From Bryobacteraceae bacterium (GTDB lineage: Bacteria; Acidobacteriota; Terriglobia; Bryobacterales; Bryobacteraceae), in assembly GCA_026129905.1 (NCBI GenBank), contig JAHCHE010000004.1, positions 277,666 to 341,665 of the forward strand: a DNA stretch of 64,000 nt. The letters run 5' to 3'. Positions 37,083 to 46,687 of this stretch are shown one piece after another. Below the pieces are notes generated by a model. It was not told the DNA's origin. It ran no database searches and saw nothing but the letters and a program-made list of their open reading frames with translations. The position numbers and the translations under genes were made by a program. The stretch's first letter is position 1, and each line of letters starts with the position of its first letter.

Positions 37083-38675
37083 TCAGGCCTCCGCTCCACG
37101 ACGACGCCCAGGGAGGCGGCTCAGTTGCCCCGCCGGCCGGTCGGCCTGCTCGTGAAAGCTGCCGCTCGTCAAATCCAACCCCGACGCGATGTACTCGTCG
37201 AGCTTTCGGTCCAGTTCGGCGGTGACGGCCGCGTACTTCGCGGCGACATTTACGAGTTCCTCGGGGTCCTGTTCCAGGTTGTACAACTGCGGCGCGTACG
37301 GCCTGTCAAGCTTCTCCGGCCTCCAAGCGCGGCTGTAGTTCCATTCGCTGGTACGCACCGCGGCGATCCATCCGTAGGCCTGCACGGCATGGTCGCGAAT
37401 ACTCTTCGTTTGGCCGGTCGCAAGCGGCCAAAGATCGGCGCCGGTTACGCGCGGATCGGGCTTTAGGTTCAGCCGGCCAAGTATCGTAGGAACGATATCG
37501 GGTATTTGGACGAAGCCTTTCACTCGCTGCCCCGCGCCTTCCTTGCCCGGCATCCGGATCAGCAGCGGAATATGCGTCACCTGTCCGCGCAAACGCGTGG
37601 GACCTTTCAGAAATTCGCCCTGCTCGCCCAGTAGCGCGCCGTGATCGGCCATGAAGACGACAATGGAATTGCCGTAAAGCCCGAGATCGGCGATCGTCTT
37701 GAGAATCCGGCCGAACCAGAAGTCGACGCAACTCGATTCGCCGGCGTAGTTGGCGCGAAAACGCGCGACGCCTTCGGGCGGCACTTTGATATCGCCGTAG
37801 GGCGGCTCGGGCCAGGACGGACCGGAGGCGCCGGGCATGTATTTCTCGAGGAAGCGCCGGGGCGGGTCCCAGGGCTCGTGCGGGTCGAAGGCCTCCACGT
37901 GAAGGTAGAAGGGAGCTTCGCCGCGATTCTCCTGGAGCCACGCCATCGCCGCTTTGGCGACCTGCTCCACCAGCGATTCGCCGTGCTTGAGCCACCGGAG
38001 GCGGTTGCGCTTGTACTGGTTCAGGAATCTCGTGAAGCCTTCGCCGTGTTCGGGCCGGCTCAGGTACGACTCCGGAAAAAGGTCGGTGAAGGCGGGCATT
38101 TTCCGCGGTGCGGTCGTGTAGGAGTCCACTTCCTGCCCGCGAATCCACTCGTAATAGTCGAAGCCGCGGTGAAAGTTCCTGCTCGGCCGTTGCATGTGGG
38201 GCACGTCGGCGATCAGCGCGGAGGTATAGCCGGCTTCTTTCAGGGTTTCGCTCAGGGTGACGTCTTCGTTGTAGAGTTCGTGCCAGCCGGGCAGTTGGAC
38301 GGGCTCGTGCTGGCGGTGGTAGTAGAAGGGCACGATGCGGCGGCCGGTCATCAGGGTGCGCCGAATGGGAATCGTCGGCATGCCCTCGGGGTAGGCGTCG
38401 TCAAAAATGACGGCCTCGCGCGCGAAGGCGTTCAGATGCGGGCAGTCCACCCATTTGCTGCCGTAGCAGGCAAGATTGTCGGCGCGGAATGTGTCGGAGA
38501 CGAGCAGGATGACGTTCCAACCGTTGCCTTGCTGCCGCGGCGGGCGCTGCCAGATGGAGCCGGAAGGCTCGGGTTCCGCGGGCGGCGCGGCCGGCCGCGC
38601 GCAGCCCGCCAAACCGGCGCCCAACGCGGGGGTGGCTTTCAGGAACTGTCTCCGCGATCCGGATTTGTCAATCAT
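37083..38675 (-). CDS. Sulfatase-like hydrolase with Thr at the formylglycine site
   Basis: The 530-residue protein has a Tat-type leader ending near AGCARPAAP, which could be a lipoprotein box with Cys25. Alkaline-phosphatase-superfamily motifs are intact: [14 protein letters not shown] (D61), [17 protein letters not shown] and [10 protein letters not shown]. The segment corresponding to CxPSR reads TIPIR (T101 to R105) before TLMTGRR, so neither Cys nor Ser is available to become formylglycine. It may be a phosphoesterase or phosphonate-type hydrolase using Thr as nucleophile, or an inactive binder. It is followed immediately by the sugar-isomerase gene. Confidence 0.87.
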   Translation of the reverse strand: MIDKSGSRRQFLKATPALGAGLAGCARPAAPPAEPEPSGSIWQRPPRQQGNGWNVILLVSDTFRADNLACYGSKWVDCPHLNAFAREAVIFDDAYPEGMPTIPIRRTLMTGRRIVPFYYHRQHEPVQLPGWHELYNEDVTLSETLKEAGYTSALIADVPHMQRPSRNFHRGFDYYEWIRGQEVDSYTTAPRKMPAFTDLFPESYLSRPEHGEGFTRFLNQYKRNRLRWLKHGESLVEQVAKAAMAWLQENRGEAPFYLHVEAFDPHEPWDPPRRFLEKYMPGASGPSWPEPPYGDIKVPPEGVARFRANYAGESSCVDFWFGRILKTIADLGLYGNSIVVFMADHGALLGEQGEFLKGPTRLRGQVTHIPLLIRMPGKEGAGQRVKGFVQIPDIVPTILGRLNLKPDPRVTGADLWPLATGQTKSIRDHAVQAYGWIAAVRTSEWNYSRAWRPEKLDRPYAPQLYNLEQDPEELVNVAAKYAAVTAELDRKLDEYIASGLDLTSGSFHEQADRPAGQLSRLPGRRRGAEA

Positions 38676-38736
38676 TAATCATGGCTCCTTCGTGAAAGGA
38701 ATTCCTCTGGCAGCGAATATCATATGTGAGCGCCCG

Positions 38737-38758
38737 GCGGCGTTCAAGAAAACGCCGC
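38737..38758. repeat. 8-bp inverted repeat in divergent promoter region
   Basis: GCGGCGTT (38737-38744) and AACGCCGC (38751-38758) are perfect inverted copies around a six-base spacer. They lie between the divergent sulfatase-like and YjbQ genes, directly before a TATGAT box (38763-38768). A position between divergent genes makes an operator more likely than a terminator. Confidence 0.4.
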
Positions 38759-38775
38759 GCGTTATGATCGCTGGT

Positions 38776-39189
38776 ATGAAATTCCACACCGAGTATCTCT
38801 GGTTCAACACGCCGAAACATCGCGAGTACGTCAACATCACGCCGCGGGTGGAGGAAGCGCTCCGAAAAAGCGGCGTCAAGGAAGGCATGATCCTGGTCTC
38901 CGCGATGCATATCACGGCGGGCGTCTGGGTGAACGACGCCGAAGACGGCTTGCTCCAGGATATCGACGAGTGGCTCGAAAAGCAGGCGCCATTCCGCCGC
39001 GACTACCGCCATCACCGCACGGGCGAGACCAATGGCGATTCGCATCTGAAGAGCCTGCTCGTCCATCACCAGGTAATGGTTCCGGTTACCGAGGGCAAGC
39101 TCGACCTCGGCCCCTGGCAACAGGTTTATTACGCGGAATTCGACGGGCAGCGGCGCAAGCGGGCGATTATCAAAGTAATGGGCGAATGA
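38776..39189 (+). CDS. yjbQ: YjbQ/UPF0047 family protein
   Basis: The 137-residue protein is of normal family length. It contains [53 protein letters not shown] and [14 protein letters not shown], which cover the whole UPF0047 signature including the conserved His pair and Asn. Family members show weak thiamine-phosphate synthase activity; the physiological role is unsettled. The ATG at 38776 gives [11 protein letters not shown] 38764 would add four residues but overlaps the TATGAT box. Confidence 0.92.
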   Translation: MKFHTEYLWFNTPKHREYVNITPRVEEALRKSGVKEGMILVSAMHITAGVWVNDAEDGLLQDIDEWLEKQAPFRRDYRHHRTGETNGDSHLKSLLVHHQVMVPVTEGKLDLGPWQQVYYAEFDGQRRKRAIIKVMGE

Positions 39190-39243
39190 GCACCGCCCGC
39201 GGGGAACCAACGGTGTCCGCCGGGCGTCCGGAAAGAGGTGCGT

Positions 39244-41235
39244 ATGAGACGAGGATTGCTGGTTTGTTCGGCCGTGGCGTTCTCCGCCGTGGCCGCGGAG
39301 TTGCCGGTGCGCGAAGTCATCCTGTACAAGCACGGCGTCGGCTATTTTGAGCGCTCGGGCGAACTGGCCGCCGGAGAATCGGCGCGGCTCGACTTCAAGG
39401 CGGATCAGATGAACGACGTGCTGAAGTCGCTGACGCTGGAGACGGGCGGCGCCGACAAGGTGATCGGACTGCGGTATGACGCCAGCGAACCGCTGGAGCG
39501 CAAGCTGGCGAACTATCCGATCCGGCTGGAGCCGGGCCAGCCGCTGAGCCGTTTGCTCGACCAATTGAAGGGCGCGCGGGTGGAGTTGAAGTTCGGCGCC
39601 GAGACGGTTGCGGGAGCGGTAGTGAGCTCCCGCGCGCTGCCGGCGACGGAGCAACAGCCGGAGCGCGAGCAGGTGACGCTTCTGCTCGACACGGCCGAAC
39701 TGCGGACGCTGGATCTTTCGGCCGCGACGTCGGTTCGGTTCGCCGATCCCGAGCTGCAGCTCCAGCTCAAGGACTACCTGGCGGCGGTGAGCGGCGCGCG
39801 GTCGCAGGACGCGCGAAGCGTCTACATCGATTCCTCGGACACGGGGCGGCGGCGCATCACGGCCAGCTACATGATCCCGACCGCGGTGTGGAAGTCCAGC
39901 TACCGGCTGATATTCGGCGAGGCGGCGGACCCGACGCTCGAGGGCTGGGCAATCGTGGATAACACGACGGGGGACGACTGGACGAACATCCGGTTGGCGC
40001 TGGTTTCGGGCCGGCCGATTTCATTCGTGACGCAGCTTTACGAGCCAAAATACGTGGTCCGGCCGGTGGCCGAACTGCCGGAGGATCGCGCGCAGGCGCC
40101 GGTGGTGCATGAAGGCGCGCTGGGCGGCATGCCCCAGGAAGCGGCTATGGCCGCGCCGGCGGCCCCGCCTCCGCCGCCCCGAGCCGCGCGCGAAAACCTG
40201 CGCATTGCCAAGGAATACGCCGCCGAAGACCGCGCCCGGATGGAGAGCACCATCGTCGCAACGCCGCAGGCCCGCGAGCTTGGCGAGCTGTTCGAATACC
40301 GCTTCGATAAACCGGTCACCGTCCGCAAAAGCGAATCGGCGATGCTGCCCTTCCTCCAGCAGAAGGTGGGCGCGCGCAAGCTCCTGATCTACGCCGATGA
40401 GAGTTCGCGGCATCCGATGAACGCCGCCGAGATCGCCAATTCGACGGGGAAGACGCTGGACGGCGGTCCGTTAACGGTGTTCGATAGCGGCGCCTACGCG
40501 GGCGAGGCGCTGATGGAGACCCTGAAAACCGGCGATAAGCGGCTGATCAGCTACGGCGTCGATCTGGGTTCCCGCATCACCACCGCTTTCGATTCCGACA
40601 GCGTGCGGGTGCGGGAGGTTCACCTGCGGCGCGGCGTGCTAACCGTAAACTCGTCGATCCGCGAGGTGAAGACCTACACCATCCGGAACGTGGACCAAAA
40701 AGCGAAGACGCTGGTCATCGAGCACCCGGTGCGGCAGGGCTATCGCCTGCTGAACCAGAAACCTTCCGAACAGACCGCCAATGCCTACCGGTTCGAGGTG
40801 AAACTCGCGCCCGACTCTAGCGAGAAATTCGCCATCGAAGAAGAGCGGAGCCTGCACAACGCCTATGCGCTGGCGAACCAGACGCCGGACTTTCTCGCTT
40901 CATTCGTCGAGAACAAGGAGATCGGCGGCGAAGCCCGAAAGCAACTGGAACGGATCCTCGCGCAGAAGCGGCAGATCGCGGCCTTGGACAATGAGATCGA
41001 CCAGGCGCAGCAGCAGATCGGCGAACTGACGGCCGACCAGGCGAGGCTGCGGGAGAATATCGCCAGTCTGAACCGGGTGAGCGGCCAGCAGGAGCAGGTG
41101 CAGAAATACGCCGCGCAACTGGCGTCTCAGGAATCGACGCTGGCGAGTTTGCGGGACCGGCTGACGGAGTTGCGGAAGAAGAAGACGGCGCTCGAAGCGG
41201 AGCTGAATACAATGATAGAGTCGATGGAGTTCTAG
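39244..41235 (+). CDS. DUF4139 domain protein with C-terminal coiled coil
   Basis: The 663-residue product has a signal peptide (RRGLLVCSAVAFSAVAA). The N-terminal domain (REVILYKHGVGYFERSG) is of the DUF4140 type, then DUF4139 covers roughly 190-560 (TASYMIPTAVWKSSYRLIF, DDWTNIRLALVSGRP, FEYRFDKPVTVRK). Residues about 575-655 form a strong coiled coil. Family members are exported beta-rich proteins of unknown role. ATG at 39244, with AGAGG in front; a GTG six bases earlier is possible. No enzyme motif is seen. Confidence 0.87.
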   Translation: MRRGLLVCSAVAFSAVAAELPVREVILYKHGVGYFERSGELAAGESARLDFKADQMNDVLKSLTLETGGADKVIGLRYDASEPLERKLANYPIRLEPGQPLSRLLDQLKGARVELKFGAETVAGAVVSSRALPATEQQPEREQVTLLLDTAELRTLDLSAATSVRFADPELQLQLKDYLAAVSGARSQDARSVYIDSSDTGRRRITASYMIPTAVWKSSYRLIFGEAADPTLEGWAIVDNTTGDDWTNIRLALVSGRPISFVTQLYEPKYVVRPVAELPEDRAQAPVVHEGALGGMPQEAAMAAPAAPPPPPRAARENLRIAKEYAAEDRARMESTIVATPQARELGELFEYRFDKPVTVRKSESAMLPFLQQKVGARKLLIYADESSRHPMNAAEIANSTGKTLDGGPLTVFDSGAYAGEALMETLKTGDKRLISYGVDLGSRITTAFDSDSVRVREVHLRRGVLTVNSSIREVKTYTIRNVDQKAKTLVIEHPVRQGYRLLNQKPSEQTANAYRFEVKLAPDSSEKFAIEEERSLHNAYALANQTPDFLASFVENKEIGGEARKQLERILAQKRQIAALDNEIDQAQQQIGELTADQARLRENIASLNRVSGQQEQVQKYAAQLASQESTLASLRDRLTELRKKKTALEAELNTMIESMEF

Positions 41236-41263
41236 CCTCCAGCCAGGCGTTCGCGGAAAGGTT

Positions 41264-41297
41264 GCGCGCCGCCGGGTCCGCTTCGCGCGCGGCGCGC
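41264..41297. repeat. 9-bp inverted repeat after the DUF4139 gene
   Basis: GCGCGCCGC (41264-41272) and GCGGCGCGC (41289-41297) can form a GC-rich stem with a 16-base loop between the DUF4139 stop and the mannosyltransferase start. There is no T-run, so it is not a classical Rho-independent terminator. Confidence 0.3.
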
Positions 41298-41303
41298 CAC
41301 CGT

Positions 41304-42005
41304 ATGAACGCAATTGTCGTCACGCCCACCTACAACGAGAGAGAAAACCTCGAAGAGTTCGTCACCCGTGTCCGGGAGTGCGCGCCCGGACTGCGCATCC
41401 TGGTGGTGGACGACAACTCGCCGGACGGTACCGGCGCCATCGCCGACGAGCTTAGCCGGCGTTATCCGGGCGACGTCATGGTCCTTCACCGGCCCTGCAA
41501 GGAAGGGCTGGGGCGGGCGTACGTGGCCGGCTTCGCCCGCGCGCTTGAGGGCGGCTACGACTACATCGTGCAGATGGATGCGGACCTGTCCCACGATCCC
41601 CGCTATCTCCCGGCTCTGCTCGAACGGATCGAAACCGCGGACCTGGTGCTGGGCTCGCGCTACATCCGAGGCATCAACGTCGTCAACTGGGACTTCAAGC
41701 GGCTGATCCTCAGCAAGATGGCGACGCGGTACGCGCAGATCGTCACGGGCATGCCGTTCACCGACGCCACCGGCGGTTTGAAATGCTGGCGGCGGCAAGC
41801 GCTCGAGGCGATCGATCTCAACGGGCTGTTCTCGAACGGCTACCTGTTTCAGATCGAAACCACCTACAAGGCCTATCGCCGCCGGTTCCGCATCGCCGAA
41901 GTTCCGATCGTCTTCTACGAGCGGAACCTGGGCCGGTCGAAAATGGATCTGCGAATCATCCTCGAGGCGGTGTGGGGCGTTGTGCGGCTACGGCTGCGGC
42001 GCTGA
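41304..42005 (+). CDS. Polyprenol-phosphate mannosyltransferase (DPM1-like, GT2)
   Basis: The 233-residue enzyme starts at ATG 41304 (MNAIVVTPTYNERENLEEF). GT2 motifs: VVDDNSPDGT (D36, D37), QMDADLSHDP (DAD at 92-94) and SRYIRG. The size matches single-domain dolichol/polyprenol-phosphate mannose synthases without membrane domain. It should move mannose from GDP-mannose to a polyprenol phosphate at the cytoplasmic face of the membrane, for protein or polysaccharide mannosylation. GDP-mannose is also the precursor used by gmd and fcl 2 kb downstream. Confidence 0.9.
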   Translation: MNAIVVTPTYNERENLEEFVTRVRECAPGLRILVVDDNSPDGTGAIADELSRRYPGDVMVLHRPCKEGLGRAYVAGFARALEGGYDYIVQMDADLSHDPRYLPALLERIETADLVLGSRYIRGINVVNWDFKRLILSKMATRYAQIVTGMPFTDATGGLKCWRRQALEAIDLNGLFSNGYLFQIETTYKAYRRRFRIAEVPIVFYERNLGRSKMDLRIILEAVWGVVRLRLRR

Positions 42006-42076
42006 AGTCGGGCTGGTAGCGTGGGAATCTGAAACGTCCCCGGACAGGACACGTCTGCTAAACTGAGGGGGATCGA

Positions 42077-42439
42077 ATGCCCGGGGAGTGGCTCACCGTC
42101 CTCAAGCGCTTCATCCTGTGGGACTACCCGCGGGGAAGCCTGCCCTACGACGTGATGTGCGCGCTCATCCTGGCGTTTATATTCCTCACTCCCAGAGACG
42201 TGTTCCGCGATCAACCCAAGCCGAAGGACGTGGTGATGATTCCCGGCGCGGAAGGAACGACGGTGTTCTGGATCGATTCCGAGTTGCTGGTCGGCTACTC
42301 CGAACAGGAGCGGCTCACGCGCGCGGAAGGAATCATCCGCCACCAGGCGCAGGGAAAGCGGTTGAGACTGGAGCGGCTGGAACCGGTTTTCGATTCGGAG
42401 GAGGAGATCAAGGGCTATATGGCGTTTGGCCGGCCCTGA
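42077..42439 (+). CDS. Hypothetical single-span membrane protein
   Basis: The 120-residue protein has one hydrophobic stretch (residues about 23-37, VMCALILAFIFLTP). Its C-terminal half is charged and soluble, with VVMIPGAEGTTVFWIDSELL. GAGGGGG precedes the ATG, and a TAAACT box lies just before that. It is 14 bases upstream of the LolA-like gene and probably in one operon with it. I do not recognise the family. Confidence 0.65.
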   Translation: MPGEWLTVLKRFILWDYPRGSLPYDVMCALILAFIFLTPRDVFRDQPKPKDVVMIPGAEGTTVFWIDSELLVGYSEQERLTRAEGIIRHQAQGKRLRLERLEPVFDSEEEIKGYMAFGRP

Positions 42440-42453
42440 CCTGACGAGACGCA

Positions 42454-43131
42454 ATGCTCTCCCTAACAAAGTTGTGCGCCGCACTACTGTGCCTGGGCGG
42501 TCCTCTGGCTGCCGATACGCTGAAGGACGTGCTCGGACGGATGGACAAATCCGCGGCGGGGTTCCAGTCGGTAACGGCCAAGGTACGTAAGGCGGCGCAT
42601 ACCGCTGTGTTGAACGAAGACGACGTGGAATCCGGAACGATGTGGATGATTCGGGAGGGCAAGAGCCTGCGCATGCGCATCGAGTTCACCGAACCCGATC
42701 CGCGTTCCGTCGGATTTCGCGGGCGCAAGGCCGAGATCTACTATCCGAAGATCAACACCGTGCAGGAGTACGACCTGGGGCAGCACGCGGCGCTGGTGGA
42801 CCAGTTCCTGCTGTTGGGTTTCGGCACCAAGGGCTCGGACCTGGCGAGAGATTACCATCTGAAATACATCGGCGAGGAAGCGGTTGGCGGCGCCCGGACG
42901 GACCTCCTGGAACTGGTTCCGAAATCGAAGAAGGCGCTCGAGCAGCTCAGCAAAGTGGAGCTGTGGGTAGCCAAGGCGGGCTACCCGGTGCAGCAGAAGT
43001 TCCATTGGCCCTCCGACGACACGACGACCATCACCTACACCGAGATCGATCTGAATCCCAACCTTTCCGACGCCGACGTGGCGCTGAAGGTCCCGGCCGG
43101 CGCCAAGCGCGAGTACCCGCAGAAACAGTAA
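42454..43131 (+). CDS. LolA-like outer-membrane lipoprotein-sorting protein
   Basis: The 225-residue product has a signal peptide (LTKLCAALLCLGGPLAA). Its beta-rich body is typical of the LolA/LolB half-barrel fold: VLGRMDKSAAGFQSVTAKV, SLRMRIEFTEPD, AEIYYPKINTVQEYDLG and a C-terminal ALKVPAGAKRE. Such periplasmic proteins bind lipid moieties and carry lipoproteins, or act in related lipid transport. A NusG-like gene follows after 11 bases. Confidence 0.85.
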   Translation: MLSLTKLCAALLCLGGPLAADTLKDVLGRMDKSAAGFQSVTAKVRKAAHTAVLNEDDVESGTMWMIREGKSLRMRIEFTEPDPRSVGFRGRKAEIYYPKINTVQEYDLGQHAALVDQFLLLGFGTKGSDLARDYHLKYIGEEAVGGARTDLLELVPKSKKALEQLSKVELWVAKAGYPVQQKFHWPSDDTTTITYTEIDLNPNLSDADVALKVPAGAKREYPQKQ

Positions 43132-43142
43132 CAATAGGAAAC

Positions 43143-43661
43143 GTGGCGGGATTGGCCGATCCATCCGAGCAACCCCCGTGGTTCGCCGTCCGCGTACGTT
43201 CCAACTACGAGAAAACAACCTCGAATTACCTTCAGCAGAAGGGCTACGAGGAATTCACGCCGCTGTACAAGGCCAGGAAACGCTGGTCCGACCGGATACG
43301 GGAAGTGGAGCTGCCGCTGTTTCCCGGATACGTGTTCTGCCGGTTCGATCCGAAGAAACGGCTGCCGATTCTCCAGACCCCGGGAGTGGTTTCGGTTGTC
43401 GGCTTCGGCTACGAACCCGCGCCAGTCGACCCGTTGGAAATTACGCACTTGCAGCACATCGTGAGCAATGGCCGGAACACCGTCCCGTGGCCCTATCTAA
43501 AGGCCGGCCAGAAGGTGCGGGTCACCGCCGGAGCGCTGTATGGGCTCGAAGGCATCCTGCTGGACCTGCGCAATAAGAGCCGCATCATCGTGTCGGTGAC
43601 GCTGCTGCAACGCTCGGTGGCGGCGGAGATCGACCGGGCGGATATCGAGCCGGTGATCTGA
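43143..43661 (+). CDS. NusG-like antitermination factor (RfaH/UpxY/LoaP type)
   Basis: The 172-residue protein has a NusG N-terminal domain (PPWFAVRVRSNYEKTTSNYL, then ELPLFPGYVFCRFDP) and a C-terminal KOW motif (LKAGQKVRVTAGALYGLEG). Its position right before gmd and fcl, away from any ribosomal-protein genes, marks it as a specialised paralogue. These travel with RNA polymerase and promote reading through long polysaccharide operons. GTG start at 43143, 11 bases after the LolA-like gene. It could alternatively act on genes outside the window. Confidence 0.88.
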   Translation: MAGLADPSEQPPWFAVRVRSNYEKTTSNYLQQKGYEEFTPLYKARKRWSDRIREVELPLFPGYVFCRFDPKKRLPILQTPGVVSVVGFGYEPAPVDPLEITHLQHIVSNGRNTVPWPYLKAGQKVRVTAGALYGLEGILLDLRNKSRIIVSVTLLQRSVAAEIDRADIEPVI

Positions 43662-43733
43662 GATTCATCGGGGGCGGTCTGCGGCGAAGAGGCGCGGATT
43701 GTGATAATTTGACTGCAGCTTCTGCTAAATAAG

Positions 43734-44774
43734 ATGAATTCCGCTCTCATCACTGGCATCACGGGGCAGGACGGGGCGTATCTTGCCCGCCTGCTGCTTG
43801 GGAAGGGCTACGCGGTTCACGGCGTCATACGGCGGTCGAGCACGTTCAATACCGACCGCATCGACGAGCTGTACCGGGACCCGCACGAAGAGGGCGTCCG
43901 CCTGCGGCTGCACTACGGCGACGTCTGCGATGGCACCGGGCTGCGGCGCATCCTGGAGAAGACCCACCCGGACGAAATCTACAACCTGGGCGCGCAATCG
44001 CACGTGAAAGTCTCGTTCGAGCAGCCCGAGTACACGGCCGACGCCGTGGCGCTAGGCACGCTGAGGCTGCTCGAGGCGGTGCGGGATTATTGCGAACATT
44101 CCGGCAAAGCCGTGCGGTTTTACCAAGCTGGATCGTCGGAAATGTTCGGCGGAGCGGCGCCGCCGCAGAACGAACAGACGCCCTTCTATCCGCGGAGCCC
44201 GTATGCGGTGAGCAAAACGGCGGCGCACTGGTACGCGGTGAATTACCGCGAGGCGTACGGGCTCTTCATCGCCAACGGAATCCTGTTTAATCATGAGTCT
44301 CCCATGCGCGGCGAAACGTTCCTGACGCGAAAGGTGACTCGGGCCGTGGGCCGCCTGAAGCACGGGCTGCAGGACAAGGTGTACCTTGGCAACCTCGAGG
44401 CGCGCAGGGACTGGGGATACGCCGGCGACTACGTAGAGGCCATGTGGTTAATGCTCCAGCAGCCGGCGCCGGACGACTTCGTCATCGCGACGGGAGAATC
44501 GCACACGGTGCGAGAGTTTGTCGAAGCGGCTTTCGGGTGCGCGGGGCTCGACTGGCGCAAGCATGTGGAGATAGACTCGCGCTATCTTCGGCCGACCGAA
44601 GTGGACAGCCTGTGCGGGGATTCGACGAAAGCGCGGCGGCAGCTCGGCTGGGTTCCCAAAGTATCGTTCGCCGACCTGGTGCGAATGATGGTGGACCACG
44701 ACGTGGAACTGGCGCGCAGAGAGCGGTTCCTTCAGGAGAACGGTTTCGTGGTGGCCGCGGGGGCGCTGCGGTGA
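43734..44774 (+). CDS. gmd: GDP-mannose 4,6-dehydratase
   Basis: The 346-residue short-chain dehydrogenase fold enzyme has the NADP site [14 protein letters not shown] (8-21). Catalytic residues lie in AGSSEMFG (S134/S135, E136) and [10 protein letters not shown] (Y157, K161), followed by the Gmd-specific [12 protein letters not shown]. It converts GDP-mannose to GDP-4-keto-6-deoxymannose, the first step to GDP-L-fucose or GDP-rhamnose. The stop codon overlaps the GTG of the next gene (GTGA), so the two pathway enzymes are coupled. Confidence 0.96.
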   Translation: MNSALITGITGQDGAYLARLLLGKGYAVHGVIRRSSTFNTDRIDELYRDPHEEGVRLRLHYGDVCDGTGLRRILEKTHPDEIYNLGAQSHVKVSFEQPEYTADAVALGTLRLLEAVRDYCEHSGKAVRFYQAGSSEMFGGAAPPQNEQTPFYPRSPYAVSKTAAHWYAVNYREAYGLFIANGILFNHESPMRGETFLTRKVTRAVGRLKHGLQDKVYLGNLEARRDWGYAGDYVEAMWLMLQQPAPDDFVIATGESHTVREFVEAAFGCAGLDWRKHVEIDSRYLRPTEVDSLCGDSTKARRQLGWVPKVSFADLVRMMVDHDVELARRERFLQENGFVVAAGALR

Positions 44775-45706
44775 ACCGCGAAGCGAGGATCTTCATCGCC
44801 GGCTCGCGGGGCATGGTCGGCGCCGCGATTCGGCGCCGGCTGGAGGGCGACGGGTACGCCAGCCTCCTGCTTCCAGCGCGCGAGGAACTGGACCTGTCGG
44901 ACCAGTCCGCCACCGAACGTTTCTTCGCGGAACGCCGGCCGGAGTACGTGTTTCTCGCCGCGGCGCGCGTGGGCGGCATCCATGCCAACCGCGCCTATCC
45001 GGCCGAATTCCTTCACGAGAACCTCGCCATCCAGACCAACGTCATTCACGCGGCGTGGCGCCACGGCGCAAAAAAGCTCCTGTTTCTGGGTTCCTCGTGC
45101 ATCTACCCGAAGCTTTCCCCACAGCCGATTAAGGAAGAGTACCTCCTCACTGGGCCGCTGGAGCCGACCAACGAATGGTACGCCATAGCCAAGATCGCGG
45201 GGCTGAAAATGTGCCAGGCCTACCGCCGCCAATATGGATTCAACGCAATCTGCCTGATGCCGACCAATCTCTACGGCCCGGGCGACAACTTCGACCTGGC
45301 GACCTCGCACGTACTGCCGGCGCTGATGCGCAAGTTCCATGAGGCCCGGCTGAGCGGCGCCCCGAGCGTGACAATCTGGGGCACGGGGCAGCCGAGACGG
45401 GAATTCCTCCACGTGGACGACTTGGCGGAGGCCTGCGTTTTCCTCATGCGGAGCTACGACGGCGAGGCCATCCTGAACGTCGGCGTCGGCGAGGATCTTT
45501 CAATCGCCGATCTCGCCTCACTGATCGGCGAGGTGGTGGGATACAAGGGGCAAATCGTCTTCGACGCGGCCATGCCGGATGGTACGCCGCGCAAGCTGCT
45601 GGAAGTCTCGCGGCTCACTGCGCTCGGATGGCGTCCTAGTATTCCGCTGCGCGAAGGCATCGAGCGCACCTACCGCGCGGAATTCCTCGCGGCGCCCGTC
45701 GGTTAG
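44771..45706 (+). CDS. fcl: GDP-L-fucose synthase
   Basis: The 311-residue epimerase/reductase begins with GTG overlapping the gmd stop. NADP site: [10 protein letters not shown] (11-20). Catalytic elements: LGSSCIYPK (S108, C110) and [15 protein letters not shown] (Y137, K141), with [14 protein letters not shown] later. It makes GDP-L-fucose from the Gmd product by C3/C5 epimerisation and C4 reduction. Together with Gmd it supplies fucose for surface polysaccharide. It ends 33 bases from the convergent TadE gene. Confidence 0.95.
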   Translation: MNREARIFIAGSRGMVGAAIRRRLEGDGYASLLLPAREELDLSDQSATERFFAERRPEYVFLAAARVGGIHANRAYPAEFLHENLAIQTNVIHAAWRHGAKKLLFLGSSCIYPKLSPQPIKEEYLLTGPLEPTNEWYAIAKIAGLKMCQAYRRQYGFNAICLMPTNLYGPGDNFDLATSHVLPALMRKFHEARLSGAPSVTIWGTGQPRREFLHVDDLAEACVFLMRSYDGEAILNVGVGEDLSIADLASLIGEVVGYKGQIVFDAAMPDGTPRKLLEVSRLTALGWRPSIPLREGIERTYRAEFLAAPVG

Positions 45707-45739
45707 TCTCATCTGCGCGGGCGGCAGGTAAGCCGTCAC

Positions 45740-46201
45740 CTACTCCACCAGTTCGAAGGGCATGGCGATTGCGATCGGCTTGCCCCGGCCGACGCCCGCG
45801 ATAAGGGGATTGTAGAACCGAAGCGGATAGCCATCGACGGTGATGCTGATCCGGTCCCCGTCTGTCCAGGCGCCCGACCGCGTCACGGTAACCATGGATT
45901 GGGTGAGCCCCATGAACCCCGGCGGTGGTGTTTGATTCGCTCCTACGCCGCCGTCCCCGCCGGGCAGGCCCGGATTACTGTAAAGGACCATGTTGCGAAT
46001 GGCGGCCGGATCATACGGGCGTACGGCCCCGTAGCGGGCGGCGGCGCGGACGCGCTCCACGATGCTCTGGTGCACGAACAGCACCTGGCCGACATCGAGC
46101 AGACCGATCACGAAGATGAAGAAAGTAGTCGTGACGAGGGCGGATTCCAGGAGAGCCTGGCCCTTACGTTTACGGTTCACTTTGATATTTGCGTTTGTCA
46201 T
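45740..46201 (-). CDS. TadE-like pilus/secretion protein
   Basis: The 153-residue protein has the TadE pattern: short basic leader NVKRK-type segment, GQALLESALVTTTFFIFVIGLLDVGQVLF as one membrane helix with the pseudopilin-like Glu, then an exported domain. It matches the neighbouring TadE and TadG-like genes and is the last of three in the cluster. Such proteins are minor pseudopilins of Flp/Tad pili or related secretion systems. The core Tad motor genes are not in the window. Confidence 0.82.
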   Translation of the reverse strand: MTNANIKVNRKRKGQALLESALVTTTFFIFVIGLLDVGQVLFVHQSIVERVRAAARYGAVRPYDPAAIRNMVLYSNPGLPGGDGGVGANQTPPPGFMGLTQSMVTVTRSGAWTDGDRISITVDGYPLRFYNPLIAGVGRGKPIAIAMPFELVE

Positions 46202-46222
46202 GCCGTTCTCCGCATACCAACC

Positions 46223-46681
46223 TCAAAATAGGGGGTCGAACCGGCCCGTGTAGGGCACGCTGAACCGGGGTTTCTGAGCAAGATCGATCGTATCGACGAC
46301 GCTGTTGATCTGGAAGTTCTGAATCGCAACGGCGACTTCTCGGGGGACGCCATTCTGAAAGGTCATGGTGACGCTCACGTTTTCCGGCCTGAGCCCCGCC
46401 CGGACAGGTGTGGTTCCGCCGGCGGGGTCGCCGTAGACCACCATATTCCGGACCGCAGTGAGGTAGGCGGCGGAAGGCGTCGTAGTGGGTGAGTTGTAGG
46501 TTTGCAGCGAAGCGAACCTGGCGCCGGCGCGCACGGCGCTGGCCAGGGAGTCGTAGACGTAGAACGCGTAACCGAAGCTGTATGTGCCTACGAAGATCGG
46601 GACGAGAAACGAGAACGAGAGCGCGAACTCGATCAGCGCGTTGCCTCGCTGTCTGCGTCTGTGTGAAGTGGCTGGCGTCAT
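46223..46681 (-). CDS. TadE-like pilus/secretion protein
   Basis: The 152-residue protein starts with a basic stretch (HRRRQRGN) followed by ALIEFALSFSFLVPIFVGTYSFG, a TadE-type helix with the expected Glu, and a periplasmic domain. It lies six bases after the TadG-like gene and 21 bases before the second TadE gene on the same strand. Role: minor pilin-like component of a Tad system. Confidence 0.84.
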   Translation of the reverse strand: MTPATSHRRRQRGNALIEFALSFSFLVPIFVGTYSFGYAFYVYDSLASAVRAGARFASLQTYNSPTTTPSAAYLTAVRNMVVYGDPAGGTTPVRAGLRPENVSVTMTFQNGVPREVAVAIQNFQINSVVDTIDLAQKPRFSVPYTGRFDPLF

Positions 46682-46687
46682 CGCGGG

